From Saccharina japonica (taxonomy: Eukaryota > Sar > Phaeophyceae > Laminariales > Laminariaceae), in the NCBI GenBank assembly GCA_008828725.1, contig MEHQ01002721.1:1318061-1382060 (forward strand): a DNA stretch of 64,000 nt. The letters run 5' to 3'. The notes below the pieces were generated by a model, which saw nothing but the letters and a program-made list of their open reading frames with translations, was not told the origin of the DNA and made no database searches. The translations under genes were made by a program, and so were the position numbers. Each line of letters begins with the position of its first letter. Position 1 is the stretch's first letter. This document shows, piece after piece, positions 22,701 through 34,370 of this stretch.

Positions 22701-25700
22701 ATAAAACGAAAGCATTATTTTCGTTGTTGCCATCAGACAATGTTCAGCATGAGCTTCATCAACGTCGATCACTGATAAAACATTCCCCGTACGAACAAAA
22801 ACAAGTGAAATCTTCGTTTCCCATAGAGAAACATGTACGTGGTGTCGTCTTGTAAGTAGGGCACTGGGGTACCCGCATACCCTACGTAAAATACCAAACA
22901 CACCCTGGGATGTTTTACTAGGAACTCCATGATGCGCGTTTAGGGCATGCTGTAGTCCGCCACACCTCAAAAGCGTCTCAGTGGCAAAACACAACAGTCG
23001 CACACAAATGAAACGCCTGCAACTAATTAAGTCCATGTAGTGCATACCGTTCCCTGCCCTGCCCTTTCGTTTTTGTGTCTCGAACTCCTGTTTTTTTGTG
23101 CTCGCGCGTGCGTGCGTGTGACGCAGCTATGCTTGTGAAGCACGCGGTGTCGGCATCCGCCATCAGCGGCATCATGTCCTCCCACCCTGATCTGAGCATC
23201 AAGCAGGGGCTGCTGATAGCTAGGGACTACCGCGTTATCCATCGTGAGTCGTCGAGAGAGAAAAAAAAAAAAGAAGCAGAGTCCGCACCCGTGTCGTCCT
23301 ACTTGCCAAAAAAACAAAACTCCACTAATTCCGAATAATTTGTCCCGAAAAGCGTGGGCGCCAGTTCGCCCTAAAGGGGTCGTTGGCGTCAGGGTTAAAT
23401 CGAAGTACGCCACACATACGAGATTCCCCTTGTTGCGATGCGAAATCCATCTTGGTATATACCAGGTAGACATCTTTTGGGGCCGATATGCCCCTTATCC
23501 ATAATATCACCTGCGCGATTTGTATCGTGTTTGCCCGGTGGGGTCGGTTTGACACAGCTCTTCCGCACCTGGCCGGATCTGTATGATACGGCTCGTACAC
23601 AACATATAATACCTTAAATGACAATCATATACTTCGAAGTATATATTTATAGGATCTACGAGATCTACGAGTAGATCTTGATCTGCCCGATGTGTGAAGT
23701 ACTCCCCACTCTGTCAGCCCTCGCGCGCCAAGGAGCCGATATAATGCACAAGGCAAAGTCACACTTCTCACACAAAACAGCGCTGGGTTTGGCACGCCTA
23801 CAGACCGCTACGTGCCCTTGTAGAATGCTTTGGTTGGTTATATTGCGCTGATTTCAACCTGGTCGGGGATACACGCCCCTGTCCGGAAATGTAAACATCG
23901 TTCGGGTATTAATGTTATTACGCAAACGATCCTTACATTTTCAGACAGAGTGGTAAGGGCCGTTTGGGTTGTTCAGATGGAATACCCACGCGGTCCCCGA
24001 AATTTCTCTTCGAGTGGTACGAGCTCTTAATATTTTTCCTATGTATGTACAGCCAAAACGATTTTCAACTCTACGAGTACAGCAGTAGTTCCGACCGAGT
24101 GTTTTATCCCCCGAAGGGTGTGTTTTAAGTAATTCCACGCGTGCTACGGTACGGTTGCGCCTCTATTTTGTTTTTTTCTGAGCCTCCTCCTCCTCCGCAT
24201 CCTCCTCCCCCTCGCTTGAGGACCTTTGTACATACATACCTCACCCCCCCCCAAAAAAAGTATTGAGATAAAATGAACAATCCTGTGGTGTATGTAGGCA
24301 CGGCACGAATAATCTTGTGAAACACTATTAATAGTAATGGTACATTACATTCCAGCGATATTGGGTACAGTACGCAACAGATGTTAAGATCCTGATAAGT
24401 ATTAAGAATTCGGGACTAAGCTTTTTGGGGGGGGGGCGCAAACAAAAACCTCAGCCCGGGGCGTCCTCAAAGTGTTTGTGCATCCCCGGCGTTTTTAGCT
24501 TTTTGGGGGGGGGGGGTGTACTTCATTTTCATTCATGGCCGTAGTCGTATGACCATAGACTTTGGGGGTGTACTTCATAATAACACGACCTCCTTGTACT
24601 GAAAATAGAGTGGAACACACCCAGTCTTACATAAAAATTTCCAGTCTGGCCACAAATATGATATTCTTACCATCTGTCGCGTACTGTATGGCTATTGTAG
24701 TGTAGCTCCTCAGTCGTGGAGGGAGGCCCCGCCAGTTCACAATTGTTTTGGTCGAAATGTACTGTCCCTGTCGCAGCACGCCTCGCTTGTACTCGTGCAG
24801 CAGAGGGGTTTGCCGGTTTGGGACCCCAACAAAAGAGAGCGATAAAACGATAGCGGTGCCCGGCGTTATCAACCACCTATCTACTGGGTAATAGCGCAGC
24901 CAATACGGTTATTAAAAGTACGAGTAAATCCAGGATGGCGTGTTTTTGCATTGTACCAAAGTAGCTCGGAATTTTTTTTTTGTAATCCCCAACCCCCGAA
25001 AGCAGCCGGTGTTGTTTCGTGCGGAACGATGCTGTATGTGGGTGGTCTTTGGGTGTTTTAGTCTCCTTTTTCTTTCTGAAATCGCAAAAGAAGCCAGAGC
25101 GTGAATATGCCCCCCCCCCCCCCCCTATAAATATTGTATATATTTATAGGTTGGGTTGGCGTCGGTTGGCAACGACGCTGTAAAACACGCCACTCGCTGC
25201 GTGAGCTAGACAACCAGGGTGCCGTTTTTTTTTTGTTATTTGTTTTGGCGGTCACCAAAGCTGGCGGTCGAGTAGATCATTTGTGCGGGGTGGAGAACCT
25301 TTGCTCCGCACAAGGGGAATGGTCGTACCACGTAGTGTTAATATGGTAAGGCGTCCGCGAGGCAGTTACATAGTAAAACCCATTGCTGTCTCCGGAAGTG
25401 GCCACACCAGAAATTAAATTAACTCATTGAAGCTGTCGTCCATATGCAAGTCCGCCTCAGAGGCGGTTCTTAGCAGGATGCAGCTCACCCTCCATGCGAC
25501 TCGCCCAATACCCCACGGCGTTTCGCGCTTGGTGCAAGCAATGTCTGCCTGGTTGGTGAAAACCCAACGCGCTCCGTCCCGGCATTGTAGGGATGCGAGG
25601 GTCTATGGTCATATGACTACGGCCGTGCACAACATGAGTACACCCCCCCCCCCCCTCGTGGAAGCCCTGGATGTGTTTTCTTCTCCGTTCAACCCACTTA

Positions 25701-26886
25701 TTCCTTCTACCGCCTCTCTCGTCTCGCCCTTGTCCCCCGACGTACTTGAACCCTCGCCGCGACCCTGTCCTTTGTCCTTGGCTTGGCTTGGTTCGGTTCG
25801 GTTCGGTTCGGTTTGGTTTTATTTGCCTTGGTTGAATTTTGTGCCGCCGCCGCCCTTGCAGCACTGGTGTGGTTCATCTTCAGAGAGATCTACAACACGG
25901 ACGGCTCTCCCGACATCTTCAGGTACGTGATCTGTGCTATGTATGTCGATCGTTTTTACACTTACTGTACAGTAATCTAAAACGCTTTTGAAGTTGTCAA
26001 ATTATGAGCATACCAATCGATGTAGAAGGTGTTTGTCATGCCGGAACTTTTAGGAGTAGTATCATGCGTCCTCTGCAGCAAGGCATTCGTGTTTTGCCTT
26101 CTCCCGCGCGCGCAACCACGGCGCCGCAATTTTTCAGCGTTCGCCTGTTTGTTCGTGTTTAGCTTTGTTTCGCTTCGCTTCGTCATTTCGATTGATTTCG
26201 TGTCGGTTCGTGTTTCGTATTCGGTTTTAAGCGCTTTGCGTTCGTTCTGTTTTTTTCCTTTTCGCTTGTTTTTTAAATGAAAATAGCACAACATTAGCTG
26301 CCGCCGTGAAAGGAAATGAAGCCTGCCACGGTAGGGGTAGCACCGTAATTTTCGGAGTTTCTTCGCTTGCTTATAGTATAGGAGCTCCATACCTCACACA
26401 TTAGCCGGCTTTGAAAAAAAAATGTAAGCCACGCCCGATACAAAAATATTAATAAAAAAATCATGGCTACAGTAGGTATCTTACGAATAATATCGTAAAA
26501 TACACATCGGCTCCCACAGCTTTGGGTAGCTCCTCAGTCCAAGAGCCCCGCCAGCGGTAAAATGCTTATGTTCAAAAAGCGCTAACCCCTACCATCGAAA
26601 CACGCCTCAAATAACAACTACTACATGATGTGCTGTTTCCTTTGTCTTGTTTTGTTTTTCGTTTCGTTTCGCCTTGTTCGTTTCGTTCCGTTTCTTTGCT
26701 TCGATTCGTTTCGCTCCACTTCGGCAAAAACGGAACAGGTGGAAGTCTGACGTTTACTCGGCGGAGGTGACCGGGGTCAGAAAGTCAAAGCTCGTCAAGG
26801 AAGTCCACACGAAGGCGGTCGTGAAGCTCCGGAGATTTTCCGCGCGTGTGAAGGAGGTGATGGAGGCGAGGAGTTCTCAAACGTGA
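15136..26886 (+). CDS. DUSP-domain protein, six exons
   Basis: Exons at 15136-15606, 17083-17201, 21413-21573, 23127-23243, 25862-25922 and 26739-26886 join with matching phases (0, 2, 1, 1, 2) to 359 codons including stop. Residues 1-157 are serine-rich and probably disordered. Residues about 205-320 form a DUSP domain: GDFWTIIDATWIDNW at its start, PPPGPISN in the middle, then GLLIARDYRVIHPLVW and SPDIFRW toward its end, matching the family pattern W..ID..W...W, PGPI.N, L..G.DY.....W and an aromatic end. DUSP domains are protein-binding modules usually attached to ubiquitin-specific proteases; no peptidase Cys or His box occurs here, so this is a stand-alone DUSP protein, perhaps a ubiquitin-pathway adaptor (inference). 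A basic tail follows. The start is uncertain: the frame is open upstream, and a first exon beginning at an acceptor before 15202 also fits. A donor-like GAG/GTGATGG near 26855 could bypass the stop. Confidence 0.82.
16761..17006 (-). repeat. Poly-C tract plus G-tract/GTACTCATG family member
   Basis: A C run with one interrupting G (about 16759-16811) is followed by a family copy from GTTCTTAGTAGGATG to the C-rich end after 16995. Compared with 3785-4040 it is more diverged. It lies within DUSP intron 1. Confidence 0.7.
17083..17201 (+). CDS. DUSP gene exon 2
   Basis: Follows CGCCTACAG and ends AAGAG/GTGAGA in phase 2. Only the frame continuing from exon 1 in phase 0 leads in frame into the DUSP domain; its 39 codons include SVFPVELPLAK. 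The exon lies just right of the duplication edge, so it is present once. Confidence 0.65.
17255..17372 (+). repeat. 18 bp minisatellite
   Basis: Six to seven tandem units of the type GGCTATGRTGTGTGTCGN lie about 55 bp after the exon 2 donor of the DUSP gene. One frame would read Gly-Tyr-Asp-Val-Cys-Arg repeats, but the DUSP reading frame meets TGA at the donor itself, so this is intronic. Confidence 0.8.
18047..18275 (+). repeat. ~60 bp minisatellite
   Basis: Four imperfect tandem units each carry CCCACGCCAGC, AAACTAAGCTCCC, CTACCCTT and GCTGCTGT, in DUSP intron 2. Confidence 0.8.
18276..21412. other. Repeat-rich intron 2 of the DUSP gene
   Basis: It contains a 141-codon open frame at 18709-19134 with no recognised domain, a decayed TTAACT...GTTACA MITE (about 19085-19172), an inverted CTATCGTAGCACGCG-family piece (about 19288-19380), an ACAGCTG-family copy (20200-20312), an alternating AT stretch (20316-20346), and two nearby copies of CTTATAAGGCACGCCTTATA at about 20692-20711 and 20771-20790, itself an inverted repeat. 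I see no exon. Confidence 0.6.
21413..21573 (+). CDS. DUSP gene exon 3 (start of DUSP domain)
   Basis: Acceptor ACCAAAAG after a T-rich tract, donor AAAAG/GTGCGC. It encodes the N-terminal half of the domain with the conserved tryptophans and the PGPI segment. It is preceded by the longest intron of the gene (about 4.2 kb), filled with repeats. Confidence 0.8.
23127..23243 (+). CDS. DUSP gene exon 4
   Basis: Acceptor GTGTGACGCAG, donor ATC/GTGAGT. It encodes the middle of the domain, ending GLLIARDYRVIH, the conserved L..G.DY motif. Confidence 0.82.
24499..24575 (+). repeat. Inverted partial GTACTCAT-family copy
   Basis: After GGGGGGGGTGTACTTCATT it continues CATGGCCGTAGTCGTATGAC, then a second GGGGGTGTACTTCAT. 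Intron 4 of the DUSP gene. Confidence 0.65.
25390..25658 (-). repeat. G-tract/GTACTCATG family, near full-length
   Basis: A close relative of 3785-4040, ending in a C tract after ATGAGTACAC. It sits in DUSP intron 4 just 200 bp before exon 5 without touching the splice sites. Confidence 0.8.
25862..25922 (+). CDS. DUSP gene exon 5
   Basis: A 61 bp exon between CCCTTGCAG and CAG/GTACGTG. It supplies VWFIFREIYNTDGSPDIF, the tryptophan helix and the turn to the last strand of the domain. Phase agrees on both sides. Confidence 0.85.
26739..26886 (+). CDS. DUSP gene exon 6 with stop
   Basis: Acceptor CGGAACAG; the exon completes the domain (WKSDVYSAEV) and adds a basic helical tail to TGA 26884-26886. 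No clear AATAAA signal was noted downstream. Confidence 0.75.
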
Positions 26887-29817
26887 CACCAAACCCTTCT
26901 TCTACGGTATATATATACCACGAAGGCGCTCCTCCTGAACAAACGGAAACTAAAACCCTGTCCGAACGTACAGCAACCACCAAACGTGTCAGGAAGACGG
27001 TGTTGGTAGTATGTAGACCTGTATGCTACCCGTGTGTAGCAGCCAGCAAGGACGGATTCAAGTGTTATCTGACAGACGGCACTTTCAGCGACCACCATAC
27101 CTGTTACCTGGTATGTGTCAGCAGGCCTGGTGTGTGTCAGGGGGGCGGCAGTTTTGGCCTGTGTGGCGGGACGGCGGTCACTAGACCTAAAAGGCGTTCT
27201 ACGATAGGGGTATAGCATAATTTTCACGCAATATTTGTGACTGGCGGGCCCTCCTCGACCGAGTAACTGCCCGCTAAGGCACACACCTTATCGTTGGAAT
27301 AGAGTTACTGTTTTACTCAATGAAGGAAGGCAGCGACCTGATTGGCCAGGTGGGGTGGCGGCAAATCATCGTTGGAGGGACGGACGGACGGGTCGTCCTT
27401 GGCGAGAAAAGGCGTTTGTAAAAAAACGGCTTTTTCCGAGCAGTCTCGGCGACCACCCAGGTCGCGATCTCATGTGATCCATGTGACTATCAAGGGTCTC
27501 GGGTCGTGGGTTCTCAGCAGTGCCTCGGGTGTAATCGAGGCTTCGCCGACTGAACTCACCCCGCGTGCACCGGTACAGCCCGTTATCGGGGGACCGCCAG
27601 GGCGCTAGGGGAAGGAGGCAAGAAACCGGAGCACTGCTTGGCAATGACGTGGGGGTAGAACGTTGACGAGGAGTGGGGTAGACGAAGGTTTGCCGAGGGA
27701 AGAAGGTTCAGGAACGTGCAAAAGTAGGAGACTTCAAAAAAGGGAAAATAGGATGTATGTTGGTTCAGCGTGAAAGAAGAGAAACTACTGTACTTCGGGG
27801 TTAGAAAATCATGTTCAAGGCGTCTTAATGTGCTGGTTTTTGGTGTGGGAGCCGGTAAAGGTGTGATTGGCGACGCTCGTAACCGCTGTCTCCTCGCATC
27901 TTTGGCTGATCACAAATCAGCATCAAACCTTCCATCCGAAAAAAAGTGGGGACCTGCGTCAGCACGGAGACTACCGCGTTCTTGCGTACGCCTAGGGGAT
28001 ACACCAGCATTTAACACTTACACCACAACAACTGTTTGGCTATCACCGGTGGTCCTCGTCCGCCCCCCCCCCCATGTCTCCGCCCGACGCATTGTATGTG
28101 ACTCGGAAATTTGGAAGCGCGGGGCAGATTGACAATTTCTTAACGTGAACCCCCTTGTGACGTGGGGGGGGGGGAAAGTGTCGGAACAAAATCACGATTG
28201 CAGCACGGGCCACACGCACTACAACAACCCGGGCTGATGGGGTAAAGGATGTGTCCGGATTGCAACGGAAGGATACATACAACGCGCGGGCTGCATGGTG
28301 ATACCATCCTTGCACTGCCACACGCTCTTCCTGGAAAGTTAGTGAGAATGCACTCACTGGTCGTCTTTAAGGTCGCGATACCTGGGCCCCGAAACGTTTT
28401 GCCCGGCAAGGAAACTACTTGCATAGGGAAACTTTCACGACGCACTTCTTGTCCTCACGATATCAAAGAGTCGGGTGGGGAGGGGCGAAGGGTCGAGTTG
28501 TATATCCGTCATGCATGTAAGGTACATTGCCGACGGAATGACAGGGATTAAGAAACCCGCAGATAATTTGCAGTTGTATACGCTGGCTCATGTGTATATA
28601 TACCACGCTACCCATATGTGCCGGGTGTCGCCAGCAGGCATGCTCCGGGAAGGGGTGAGTGAGTTGGGGGGTTAAAATATCACTCGGGAGCTATCCGCAT
28701 TACAATCATTGTCGTGGGTGTTAGGGGCAAAGACAACGCCAAGTGTCTGAAAGTCGACGTTCACGCACGCTCCGGGAAAACCCACGAAAAACTAGTAACA
28801 CCACACAAAAACACGAAATACCCGCGAAAACCCACGAAAACGTACAACAACCACGCAAAAGCGCAAACAAACCTCATACACCCACGAAAAATCTGCCAAA
28901 CTCCAATAAAAACGACCAAGAGCCCATGAAAAAACACGAAATACCACGGGATACCTACGAAACCTCACGAAAAGCACAAAAAACACGCAGTACTCACAAA
29001 AAACACAAAACACACCAACAACGCAGACGGGAGAGCCTAGCAGGGGAAGGACCCGCTTCTGTTCCAGAGATTCCTGCTGGAGAAGGCCTCGTACGAGATA
29101 CAGCGGGAATGTGTATTTCATTTGGGTTGGGGGTTCATGGGAACTCGGAGCAATAGAGCGCGGAGAAGCTGCAGTTCCAGTCAAGGTTGGTTCAGAAAGG
29201 GGTCAGCCAGACCATCCAGGAAGGGCTGGAGAGGTGAGTTTAGTGGTGGTTTTGGTCTGCCTTCCTCGTGCCATATGGTCTTCAACCACCAAGCTGGGCG
29301 GTTGTTTAGAGGGTTGAAAGTTAATTCCAACCCCTGGACCAGAGGCGCGCGGTACCACGCCAACGCAATAGGTTTATTGGCGTATTTTGTATTGGAACCG
29401 CCAAGTGTACATTGAGGGATGTAATATGTGTCTTTTTTTTTGTGGCACTGCTCGCGGCATGCCGCGATATGCCGCGACAGTGCCCGCGGCATGTCGCTGA
29501 ACGGCTGCCGCAGCAAGGCCCACGGCAAGCTTCACGGCGATCCAAACCCTAACCCCAATCCGTGGTCTTTGGTGTGGTATGCCGCGACATGCCGCGGCAC
29601 ATGTTCGCGGGATGTCAGGGATGTACATTGTTTTACTTTTTCGTGGCACTGTCGTCCGCGACATGTCACGGTATGTTGCGGGCAGTGCCACGAAAACGTC
29701 AAATGATGTATATCGCTGCCCTCGGTTCTTAGTACGGCCTTTCAAACGGCTGTGGCCGAATCCGACCTCTCCCGACGCCTTCATATTTGTTTTTTAAATA
29801 TACTATAGTGCCGGGGA
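26887..29817. other. Intergenic region, no secure gene
   Basis: It holds a CACGAAAA-type low-complexity tract (about 28780-29010) and a hairpin element (29423-29705). A possible + strand exon at about 29155-29233 encodes SAEKLQFQSRLVQKGVSQTI and ends at a strong AG/GTGAGT donor. It could belong to an unseen gene, to a longer form of the DUSP gene (phase 0 would match a donor near 26855), or to the copia gag region; the acceptor side is weak. Confidence 0.4.
29423..29705. repeat. GTGGCACTG hairpin element with CCGCGACATG palindromes
   Basis: The segment is built from variants of the palindrome-forming words GCCGCGACATG and CCGCGGCATG. Its inner hairpin at 29637-29695 has arms TTTTTCGTGGCACTG and CAGTGCCACGAAAA. 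A related block lies at 36880-37170 and ends CCACGAAAAAGTCAAATCAT, like CCACGAAAACGTCAAATGAT here. Confidence 0.75.
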
Positions 29818-32232
29818 GCAACCCGCTTAAGAAGGTGAGTAGGATTGGGGATCTTTCCGCGGAGATGCGAATAGCAGGATTGGCCCTTGACAACCACATG
29901 GTTGTAGACCATCTTCATTGGTGCCCTGCCTGTTGAGTAGGAGGTGGAGGCAAGGAACCTGGTATCTCAAGACAGCATTGACCGAGAGGAGATCATTAAG
30001 AAGGCTGTTCGAGAGCGGCATCCCCGACGTTCTGGAATCAGAAAGAAGGGATCGAACGCGGACCATGCAGCAATGTACGCCGGTGATGGTGCCGGCGACG
30101 GCCATGGAGGCAGAAGCTTACGTTGGGGAAATCGCGGATGGGGTGGTAGAGGCACCAATGAGGACGGCGGTGGCTCGGCCGTGGCTGCCGGTGGCGATAG
30201 CAGCAGCGCCAAAAGCGGCCGAAGGCTCAGTACTACCATCGCGAAGGGGTGCTACAGGCGTTGCTAAAAGGGCCATAGGGTCGCTGACTGCACGGAGAAG
30301 CTATGCAGCCGATGCAACGGACGGGGGCACGTTGTTGATGTCTGCTCCACGGCGAAGGAAAAGGCCGTGCTGGCGGTGACGAGTAAGGTTAGAGCGAGGG
30401 TCGACTTCTCAACGCTGATGATGGTACGGCCTAGGCCTCAGTTTTCAGGGGCCAAGAGATAGGCGAGTGCGATGATGCTTTTAGCGAAATGGGGGATGGG
30501 GAGTTGGCCTGGCAGGTACGAAACGAGGCCTGGATTTCGCGATGGCGGAGCGCCTACTCACATGACGCCCTCAGGAGACAGTATGACTTAACTACAAATA
30601 ATTAAATATGAAGCTGCACATCGCTGGCGGCACAATTCGCTTAATCGAAGGATGCGGTGACATCAACTTTGTCTTTCGGCCCGGGAACTATCTTGTGGAC
30701 GTGTTGCTGACTGATGCTGCGCACGTGCCCGACCTCCGCTGTCATGTATTTTCCTTGTCCACTCTTATCTAAGAACGGCCATGTTTTCCATGGGCGCCCC
30801 ACGGGTGTCGTTGTTAGACCCAAGGTCAAACCGCTCGATCATATTTCCGTTGAGTGGGACCCCGTTCAGCCTTAACGGCTGCTGGGTCGACAGCAGTAAT
30901 AGGGAAAACACCTGTGCGGGGCAACCACCCAACAAGTCTGCGATAAACATCATCGACTTATATTGCGTTGCTGGACACTCCCTTCAGGTTCTACTCCGCA
31001 AGACCGCGGAGTAACAAGGGGTCGTCCTCGAGGGGGGGCTGCAGGAGGGCAAGGGGGGGGTGCTCTATGGCGAAGGATATTCACACTGATATGCATGAAA
31101 CTATCAGCAGGGTGTGGCGACATATCAGGAAAGGTCGTTCGCCTCAACCTATCACTGCATGGTCTAAAGTAGACCGGATGGCCGTGGATCGGACTACTGG
31201 TAGAGGCCGTGGTTGCGTATGGTATGGAGCAGTGTAGGACTGATCCGTGTGTCTTTCACATGACTGCAGACGACAAGGGAAGACGGAGTATGGTAGTTCA
31301 TGTAGATGACATCCTGATTGCAGGCTCGGACGAGACATGTAAATACTACAGTACCAGTCACAAATTTACCAGCGCATAACTTTGGAGAAATATCTTGTGG
31401 TACAAAGAGTTTCTCTATCAAACTCGACTGGGAATTGGGGACCGTGGAGATTACGCAGAAGGCGTTCATTCGGAGCATTTTGAATCGTGTTGGCGTGAAC
31501 TCGCCAACTGGCATCCCCGTGACTCACGGTGTAGAACTAGGTTCTAGAGACGCGAACGAACCTAAAGGAGACTGGTCGTACAGGGAGGTTGTGGACAGCT
31601 TCATGCGGCTGTCGACCATAACGAGGTCGGACATATTGAACGATGTGCGTGCTGTACCTCGCCACTCCAATAACCCCACTGACAGACACTGGGAGGCAGT
31701 TAAGGAAATTATGGCATACCTTCGACGGACAAGGGGTTTAGGACCGACGTTTGTGCGAGGTTCGAGATCGGACTTGCCTGTGTACAGTGATGCCGACTAC
31801 ACCGACAAGTCTAGCGAAAAGCGATCGGTATCGGGGATGGTAGGCACCCTGCGGGGTGTGGTCATCAGCTGGGAAGAAGAAAGTATCACCCAGAGATGAG
31901 TGACGTGGTCCACAACAGAAGCAGAGTACATCGCCCATGATGAAGGGTAAAGGAGGCTTTGTTCACGGGCGTTGTGTTTATCGTTTATTTGCCCAGAGCT
32001 AAGCAGATCGTGCGTCCGAGATTTTGAGGGTAACCAAGGCGCCACAGCGTTGGCTGAGAGCCCTCTTGGTTCTGCTCGGAGCAAGCACATTGACGTGCAC
32101 CTTCTTTTCATTAGATAGCTACTTTATTTCGTTTGAAATATATCGATACTCAGTGTATAGCTTCGGAAGAGCAGTATGCGGGTATTTTAGCGAAATCCCT
32201 TGCAGTGACCCCCTTTTCAATAACACCGTAGG
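29818..32232 (+). pseudogene. Degenerate Ty1/copia retrotransposon
   Basis: Blocks occur in the gag-pol order of copia elements with frames broken by stops and shifts. At 29940-30390 a Gly/Arg-rich gag tail is followed by two zinc knuckles, the second CSRCNGRGHVVDVC. At 30600-31080 come a protease/pre-integrase part (FPLSGTPFSLNGCWVDSS) and YCVAGHSLQVLLRKTAE. The integrase core is missing. At about 31190-31900 the reverse transcriptase shows VVHVDDILIAGSDE (catalytic DD) and then a LNDVRAVPRHSNNPTDRHW block; RNase H gives YSDADYTDKSSEKRSVSG. A broken TEAEYIA and SKHIDVHLLFIR tail runs to about 32220. No flanking LTR pair was identified. Confidence 0.85.
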
Positions 32233-32689
32233 TTATTATTAAAATATGCTGTTGAAGGGTGAGTAAAAGATCTACGAGCGTTGAACGATTATTATAGTAG
32301 TACCATGTTTGAGTGATACGAGGAATGATTTGCCAAGTCGCCACCCCACGCTCCTTTGAGGGCATGGAGTAGGGAACCACTTGACGTTTAAGTTTATAAT
32401 ACAATGGTTTGGAGCATACCGGTACGTGTTACTCCATTTGTTTTTGCCCGGTGTCCGGGTTTCCCCCTGTAGGGCTGTCTTTGGCTACTATTAGGTCCAG
32501 ACTTGTCTTGAATACCCCTTCAGTCCCGTCATTGTTGTAAAGAGTGTTCGTTTGGATCGTTCCCGTAATAACAGTTACATGTTGCAAAGGAACACATACA
32601 CCTTCTCAGACCACATGCTATTTTTCTTGAATTGAAGAAGTTGGGCATCAAGGCTCATTCTCCGTCGTTGTGTCCTCTCTAAACTAATA

Positions 32690-34370
32690 AATATAATGAA
32701 TACCGTCCGATCGCGAGGCGATCCGGCCATCCGGATTTGGGACTTACGACAGCAGTCTTCATAACATATCTCGCAAGCAGCAGCCACACTCGGGCTTCTT
32801 ACATACTAACCAAAACTATCACCTGCTTGTAGCTGGCTGACGGACGTTCATGTTATGGTACTGCTGGTATGATGTGGAAACGTTTGGCAAATACCTGGTA
32901 TCAGGTATTTGGATCGTATTGGTATTACTTGGAAGGCGTATCTCAGATGGGAACCAAGGCGGTTCCCAGATGCCCTTCCTTCCCCTTTTGTCTCAGTCGT
33001 TAATCACGGAAAGGAATAAAGCTGCTCTTCTTCTATCTCTAAGCAAACAACACACGTGAGTACCAACGAATACCCGTTCCATAGGCTGACCTGGCTAGGG
33101 ATACCCTATCTTCGTACACTAGTCTTATCACACTTGGCGTCGACGGCAGGACTAGCCTAAAAACGGAGAAAAGTTTCGTAGCCTTGCCGTTCAGAGGTGT
33201 GGGAGTGGGTTTTGAGGAGCCGCATCTTCGACCCATGTTTTAGTTCGTGGAATCGGGGTTTCCACAAATTTCTCATATTTCTGCATATCCGGCTCATCAG
33301 AGTGGGCTAGTGTTATGGTAAAACGTTTGGTAAATACCTGGTATCAGGTATTTGGATCGTATTGGTATTACTTGGAAGGCGTATCTCAGATGGGAACCAG
33401 GGCGGTTCCCAGATGCCCTTCCCCTTTTGTCTCAGTCGTTCATCACGGAAAGGAATAAAGCTGCTACTCTTCTTCTATCTCTAAGCGAACAACACACGTG
33501 AGCACCAACGAGTACCCGTTCCATAGGCTGACCTGGCTAGGGATACCCTATCCTCGTACACTAATCTTATCACATTCACCAACAAAGCTGGCCCTGGGTG
33601 GAGTGGCCATGCTCACATTTTATTTGCTCCAAACCATTCAGCAGGAGAGCAAGACAGACCTGCATTTTGATCGCCACAAGGTCCATCCAGCTCGCGGTAT
33701 CCAAACAGTGGGTATTAGGATCTTCGGTGCTTGGGTATAACCAACTCAACACATAATACACTGTTGCCCACTACTACAGGATACTGCATGCAGTATCGTA
33801 GTCTCATCACATACATGTCTCGCAAGCAACAGTCACTTGGGCTTCTTTCATAATAAAAACCGGTGCTCACCTGCTCTGTAGCTGGCTGAGGAGCATTCAC
33901 CAACAAAGCTGCCGCTGGGTTGAACCGTCATCCTCGACGTTGGTTTGCTCTAAAATCATTCAACAGGAGGAGCCGAACAGGCCCGCTTGATGACCGCCAC
34001 AAGATTCATCCAAGCTCGCGCCTCCCAACAGTTTAGTGGACGTTTGGATCTTCGGCGTCTTGGATATAACGAACTCAACAATAATTGTTACACTCGTACT
34101 CGTGCTGCATGCAGCATTAGCCTGCATCACATGCAAGCAGCAGTCACTCGGGCTTGTTTCGTAACCTAAACCAGATCGTTCGGTGCTCACCTGTAGCTGG
34201 TTGATGGGCATTCACCAAAAAAAGCTGGCCCCGGGTTCAGTGGTCGTCCTCAGCTTTGATCTGCTCTCAGCAGGAGGGCAGCTGCACGGTTTTGCTCGCC
34301 ACCGGACCCATCCAGCTCGCGGTCTCCCAACAGTGGGTATACGGATCTTCGGTGGAGGTGCGTAATGAGG
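32690..34370. repeat. Tandem array with ~315 bp satellite and internal duplication
   Basis: From about 33573, 33893 and 34208 the sequence restarts with CATTCACCAACAAAGCTG (slightly changed in the third), giving units of about 315-320 bp, the last partial. A fragment of the unit (CTCGCAAGCAGCAG) is also at 32770. A ~265 bp segment at 32867-33132 recurs at 33313-33575 with few changes. The open frames inside are unrelated to known proteins. Confidence 0.75.
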
